This document shows positions 6,199 to 9,004 of a stretch of 9,004 nt of DNA, one piece after another. This stretch comes from an uncultured Faecalibacterium sp. (GTDB lineage: Bacteria > Bacillota > Clostridia > Oscillospirales > Ruminococcaceae). The position numbers were made by a program, and so were the translations under genes. How positions within the stretch are numbered: the first letter of the stretch is position 1; the number at the start of each line of letters is the position of its first letter. The stretch covers positions 1-9,004 of the forward strand of contig CAMFSB010000049.1 of NCBI GenBank assembly GCA_945982465.1, in the 5' to 3' direction. The notes beneath the pieces are model-generated. The model searched no databases, was not told where the DNA came from, and saw only the letters and a list, made by a program, of their open reading frames with translations.

Positions 6199-7578
6199 TT
6201 ATCTGCCGCCGACCGTGATGGACGAAACGCGGATCAGCGGCTGGCCCACGTTGGTGGGGATGGAGCCGCTGGACGAGCCGCACATGCCCTGGCCGCATTC
6301 CATGTTGGTGCCCACCATGTCAATGTTCATCAGCACGTCGGAGCCTTTGCCCACCAGGCTGGCGCCGCGCACCGGCTCACACACCTTGCCGTTGCGGATG
6401 ATGTAGCCCTCGTTGACCGCGAAGTTGAATTCGCCGGTGGTGGGGTTCACCGAGCCGCCACCCATCTCCCTGGCGTACAGGCCGTATTCGATGGAGGCGA
6501 TGATATCATCGTTGTTGTCGGTACCATTGGCGATGTAGGTGTTGGTCATGCGGGAGGTAGGGGTATAGGCGTAGCTCTGGCGGCGGGCATTGCCAGTAGA
6601 GGGCACGCCCATGCGCCGGCCGTTGAACTGATCCACCATGTACATCTGCAGAATGCCGTCCTTGATGAGCACGTTCTTCTGCGCGGGGGTGCCCTCGTCG
6701 TCGATGTTAATGGAGCCCCACGCGCCCGGCACGGTGCCGTCGTCGATGGCAGTGACCTTGGGGTTGGCGATCTGCTGGCCCAGCTTGCCCGCAAACTGCG
6801 AACGGCCGTAGGCCACGCTGGTGGCCTCCAGCGAATGGCCGCAGGCCTCGTGGAAGATCACGCCGCCAAACCCGTTGCCGATGGCCACCGGCATGACGCC
6901 GGCCGGGCAGTAGCCTGCCCCGGCCATGACCACCGCCTGGCGGGCCGCCTCGCGGCCCACTTCCTTGGGGTCGATGGTCTCGAACATCTCCAGGCCCATG
7001 CGCCGACCCGGCCGGCAGCCGCCGGTCTGGGTCTCGCCGTTTTTCTCAGCCACGGCGCTGATCATCATGCGGGTGCGGATCTGCCGGTCCTGGGCGTACA
7101 GGCCCTCGCTGCTGGCGATGAGGATGCGGTGATCCACCCCCAGCAGCGTGCCGGACACCTGCCGGATGCACTCGTCATACTCCCGCGCGGCAAAATACCC
7201 CTCTTTGAGCAGGGCAACCTTTTCGGCGTTGGACACCGACGAGGGCACAACGCGGATGGGGTGGATATCCCCGAACAGGCGTTCGTGCAGCGTGATGGAA
7301 AGGGCCGCTGTGCCCTGCCCCAGCGCCTCCGCCGCCTTTTCCGCACAGCGCAGCAGGCCCTGCTCGGTGGTATCGACGGTAGTGGCCATCACGCTGCGCA
7401 GGCCCTTGTACACGCGCACGGCCGCGCCCGCGATCACGGTGTCGTTGATGGAATCGACCCGATCCGCGATCATATTGATGGAATGATTGAGGGTGTTTTC
7501 GGCAAACAGTTCGGCATAGTCCGCGCCGGTGGACGCGGCTTTAGACAAAACACGTTCGCAGACTTCTTTTGAGATCAT
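6199..7578 (-). CDS. tldD: TldD, catalytic subunit of the TldD-TldE metalloprotease
   Basis: This 459-residue protein carries the zinc-binding HExxxH motif as HEACGH at 243-248. Near the C terminus, MCGSSSG at 432-438 holds C433, at the place of the cysteine that completes the metal site in TldD. The end VGQPLIRVSSITVGGR is typical of the family. With TldE it should form a heterodimeric protease that threads extended peptides to the active site. The start at 7578 is supported by AAAGGAG eight bases before the ATG; the open frame continues far upstream but without family likeness. It is the first gene of a minus-strand operon with tldE (15 bases downstream) and an amidohydrolase. It is divergent from the S51-like gene and has a leader of about 85 bases that can form a stem-loop. 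Confidence 0.95.
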   Translation of the reverse strand: MISKEVCERVLSKAASTGADYAELFAENTLNHSINMIADRVDSINDTVIAGAAVRVYKGLRSVMATTVDTTEQGLLRCAEKAAEALGQGTAALSITLHERLFGDIHPIRVVPSSVSNAEKVALLKEGYFAAREYDECIRQVSGTLLGVDHRILIASSEGLYAQDRQIRTRMMISAVAEKNGETQTGGCRPGRRMGLEMFETIDPKEVGREAARQAVVMAGAGYCPAGVMPVAIGNGFGGVIFHEACGHSLEATSVAYGRSQFAGKLGQQIANPKVTAIDDGTVPGAWGSINIDDEGTPAQKNVLIKDGILQMYMVDQFNGRRMGVPSTGNARRQSYAYTPTSRMTNTYIANGTDNNDDIIASIEYGLYAREMGGGSVNPTTGEFNFAVNEGYIIRNGKVCEPVRGASLVGKGSDVLMNIDMVGTNMECGQGMCGSSSGSIPTNVGQPLIRVSSITVGGR

Positions 7579-7609
7579 GGATGCAGCTCCTTTTCTGTTG
7601 TATTCTTCG

Positions 7610-7654
7610 CCGGATGTTCTGCGGGGCCAGGCTGCCCCTGCGCCCCGCATCCGG
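7610..7654 (-). promoter_or_regulatory. Stem-loop in the tldD leader RNA
   Basis: The predicted 5' leader of tldD contains an 8-bp stem, TGCGGGGC (7620-7627) / GCCCCGCA (7642-7649), extended by a 5-bp outer stem, CCGGA (7610-7614) / TCCGG (7650-7654), with a one-sided 5-base bulge. No T tract follows, so it is not a simple attenuator. It ends about 20 bases before the ribosome site. A role in mRNA stability or regulation is possible but unproven. Confidence 0.4.
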
Positions 7655-7669
7655 AACAGCTCCAAAATT

Positions 7670-7697
7670 ATTCTACCATTTTCGCGGCAGGATGCAA
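7670..7697 (-). promoter_or_regulatory. Putative promoter of the tldD operon
   Basis: On the minus strand, TTGCAT (7692-7697) and TAGAAT (7670-7675) are 16 bases apart. A TGG directly before the -10 box gives an extended -10 motif. It lies in the AT-richer part of the divergent spacer and predicts a start near 7663. Confidence 0.55.
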
Positions 7698-7724
7698 CCC
7701 CGCAAAGCACCCTCGGCACACCGC

Positions 7725-7753
7725 TTGCATTTTTCGCCGCCCTGTGGTACGTT
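7725..7753 (+). promoter_or_regulatory. Weak putative promoter of the S51-like gene
   Basis: TTGCAT (7725-7730) and TACGTT (7748-7753) lie 17 bases apart, with TGG before the -10 box. The -10 box matches only three of six consensus bases, so this is a tentative call. It would give a leader of about 48 bases. Confidence 0.3.
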
Positions 7754-7807
7754 ACAGCTAACCACTTGAACGCATCGGTCTGTTTTTGGGCCGCAGGAGG
7801 GATCCGC

Positions 7808-8548
7808 ATGCATCTGTTTTTGACCAGCAGCCCCAGCGGCTGCCCCTTTGACCCCGGGCCGGAGATCCCGGTTCTGGATGAAGCCAACGGCTTTGCCGGC
7901 CGGCTGCGGTCGGTATGGCCCGCAACGCCGCCCCGGGGCCTGCTTTTGGCGGCCGACCCGGGCTGCGCCGAGGTCAACGACCGGATCGCCGCCGTTTTTG
8001 CCGCCTGCCTGGCACAGGCCGGCCTGCCGCTGGACGGCATGGCCGTGTGCGACGGCCGCAATGGCGCCCAGCTGCCGGCGCTGCTGGCGCGCAGCGGTTT
8101 TGTGATGCTGTGCGGCGGCCATGTGCCCACCCAGAACCGCTTTTTTGCCGCCATCGGCGCGGCCGATGCGCTGCGAGACTACGACGGCATTGTGCTGGGG
8201 GTAAGCGCCGGCACCATGAACGCCGCCCGGCAGGTGTACGCCCAGCCCGAGGAGCCGGGCGAGGCCGCCGACCCCGCCTTTGCGCGCTGGCTGCCCGGCC
8301 TGGCGCTGACCGAGGCCAACATTCTGCCGCATTTTCAGAAAACGCGGGACTGGGCGGTGGACGGTCTGCGTCTGCTGGAGGACATCGCCTTGCCGGACAG
8401 CTATGGGCATTGCTTGTACGCCCTGCCGGACGGCTCCTATGTGTACAGCGACGGACGGCACGAAACACTGTACGGCGAGGCCTGGCGCATCGCCGAAGGC
8501 CGCATGGAAAAGCTGTGCGAAAACGGGCAAAGCGTGCGGCTGCGGTAG
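7808..8548 (+). CDS. Peptidase S51 / type 1 glutamine amidotransferase-like serine hydrolase
   Basis: This 246-residue cytoplasmic protein has the class-I amidotransferase-like fold signature of peptidase E and cyanophycinase. LCGGHVPTQNRFF (101-113) resembles the conserved GG(D/H)xxxQ strand of the family. GVSAGTMNAA (131-140) holds the nucleophile-elbow serine S133, and NILPHF (171-176) supplies the likely catalytic histidine H175. Peptidase E splits aspartyl dipeptides and cyanophycinase splits a storage polymer; which substrate applies here cannot be told. The start is fixed by GCAGGAGGG seven bases before the ATG. It is divergent from tldD and ends before a perfect palindrome that separates it from the convergent gene at the right edge. 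No signal peptide is seen. Confidence 0.87.
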   Translation: MHLFLTSSPSGCPFDPGPEIPVLDEANGFAGRLRSVWPATPPRGLLLAADPGCAEVNDRIAAVFAACLAQAGLPLDGMAVCDGRNGAQLPALLARSGFVMLCGGHVPTQNRFFAAIGAADALRDYDGIVLGVSAGTMNAARQVYAQPEEPGEAADPAFARWLPGLALTEANILPHFQKTRDWAVDGLRLLEDIALPDSYGHCLYALPDGSYVYSDGRHETLYGEAWRIAEGRMEKLCENGQSVRLR

Positions 8549-8608
8549 GTTTTTGCAGCAGCCGGAAACCGCCCGAGGGGCCTGCCCTGCCGCCCCCTGA
8601 TACAAAGC

Positions 8609-8652
8609 AAGCCCCGCGCCCCCGCAGCATGCTGCGGGGGCGCGGGGCTTTT
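8609..8652 (+). terminator. Perfect 42-base palindrome, terminator of the S51-like gene
   Basis: Two 21-base arms (8609-8629 and 8630-8650) are exact reverse complements with no spacer; the centre is GCATGC. The plus-strand exit is CTTTTG, a short T tract. It lies 60 bases after the S51-like stop and 28 bases after the stop of the convergent minus-strand gene, so it may stop transcription from both sides. The minus-strand exit (CTTGCTTTG) is weaker. Confidence 0.75.
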
Positions 8653-8678
8653 GTCAGGTCGCCTTCCGACGGGGTGTT

Positions 8679-9004
8679 TTAGTAGGTCAGGCCGAAGTTC
8701 AGTTCGTAGTAATTGCCGGCTGCATCACGGTAGGCGTAGGCCTTGCCGTTTTCGTCCTTCAGGCTGTCGGGGATGTACTGGTCCTTATCATAGCCGGGGA
8801 CGTCGTTGGGGCTGATGCACACGCCGTCGGCGTTCACAGCCAGCACCTCATCGCCGCGGGGCAGCGTGACGGGCAGCTTGCCGGTGGGGGCAAAGCGGCC
8901 GAAGAACACGTCCATCGTGGCGGTGGGATAGGTATCGATGCCCACGGTCAGCGCGGCTACATACGGCTCCACATTGCCCCCCTGCCCGGCCCGCGGGCCG
9001 GGGA
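8679..9004 (-). CDS. C-terminal part of a glycoside hydrolase family 3-like protein (cut by window edge)
   Basis: The frame is open to the right edge, so this is the last 108 residues of a longer gene. The segment DVFFGRFAPTGKLPVTLPR matches the C-terminal domain of family 3 glycoside hydrolases (beta-glucosidase type), where the usual form is like FG...PSGKLPVTFP. The end, with a Tyr-rich YDKDQYIPDSL... and ...YYELNFGLTY, is the kind of tail that follows this domain in such proteins. The catalytic domain lies outside the window, so activity and sugar specificity cannot be judged. A GTG at 8972 begins an open frame, but upstream codons read on without a stop and family likeness spans it, so it is not taken as the start. 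The stop TAA is at 8679-8681. Confidence 0.75.
   Translation of the reverse strand, partial: PGPRAGQGGNVEPYVAALTVGIDTYPTATMDVFFGRFAPTGKLPVTLPRGDEVLAVNADGVCISPNDVPGYDKDQYIPDSLKDENGKAYAYRDAAGNYYELNFGLTY

Noticed and set aside
5032..7572. 846-codon plus-strand open frame opposite tldE and tldD
   Set aside because: It is His/Arg/Gly-rich and low in complexity of the type produced by the antisense of GC-rich genes, and tldD and tldE motifs are certain on the other strand.
7579..8154. N-terminal extension of TldD by about 190 residues
   Set aside because: The extension overlaps the divergent S51-like gene and the promoter region; TldD family likeness begins at the ATG with AAAGGAG at 7578.

Overview
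The window looks like chromosomal DNA from a GC-rich, Gram-positive, endospore-forming member of the Clostridia, most like the Oscillospiraceae/Ruminococcaceae gut lineages. Family-level resemblance points there: a DUF1540 peptide, a DUF975 membrane protein, a clostridial-style RadC and a TldD/TldE pair. The DNA-level signs agree: strong AGGAGG ribosome binding sites, GC-rich hairpin terminators, and a promoter that matches the forespore sigma-G consensus exactly. I see no phage, transposon, CRISPR or plasmid gene.

Left part (1-1400): an AT-rich gene-free stretch with short repeats, then a minus-strand tRNA-Pro(GGG) unit with its own consensus promoter and terminator, then radC on the minus strand. 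A compact divergent promoter region separates radC from a plus-strand pair: an RluA-family pseudouridine synthase and a DUF975 membrane protein. The junction of these two is abnormal. The synthase runs past its expected end, and the membrane protein has no visible start codon or N-terminal leader, so bases have probably been lost by deletion or misassembly. A terminator follows.

Middle (3090-3600): a 52-residue Cys-rich DUF1540 peptide, transcribed alone from the sigma-G-type promoter and closed by a strong terminator. A gene-free stretch of hairpins follows, including two successive terminators serving the minus-strand genes to the right.

Right part (3600-8650): a minus-strand operon tldD - tldE - metal-dependent amidohydrolase, with tldD and tldE tightly coupled. 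It is divergent from a plus-strand peptidase S51-like gene. TldD/TldE is a peptide protease, S51 enzymes are small peptidases or cyanophycinases, and some amidohydrolases of this class are dipeptidases or carboxypeptidases. The four genes may therefore form a peptide-breakdown or peptide-processing locus; this is inference. The right edge holds the C-terminal end of a minus-strand gene resembling the glycoside hydrolase family 3 C-terminal domain, separated from the S51-like gene by a perfect 42-base palindrome.

Most of the window is ordinary housekeeping sequence. I found no clear new system. The points best worth a second look are the sigma-G promoter on the DUF1540 gene, the damaged synthase/DUF975 junction, and the peptidase-rich operon.
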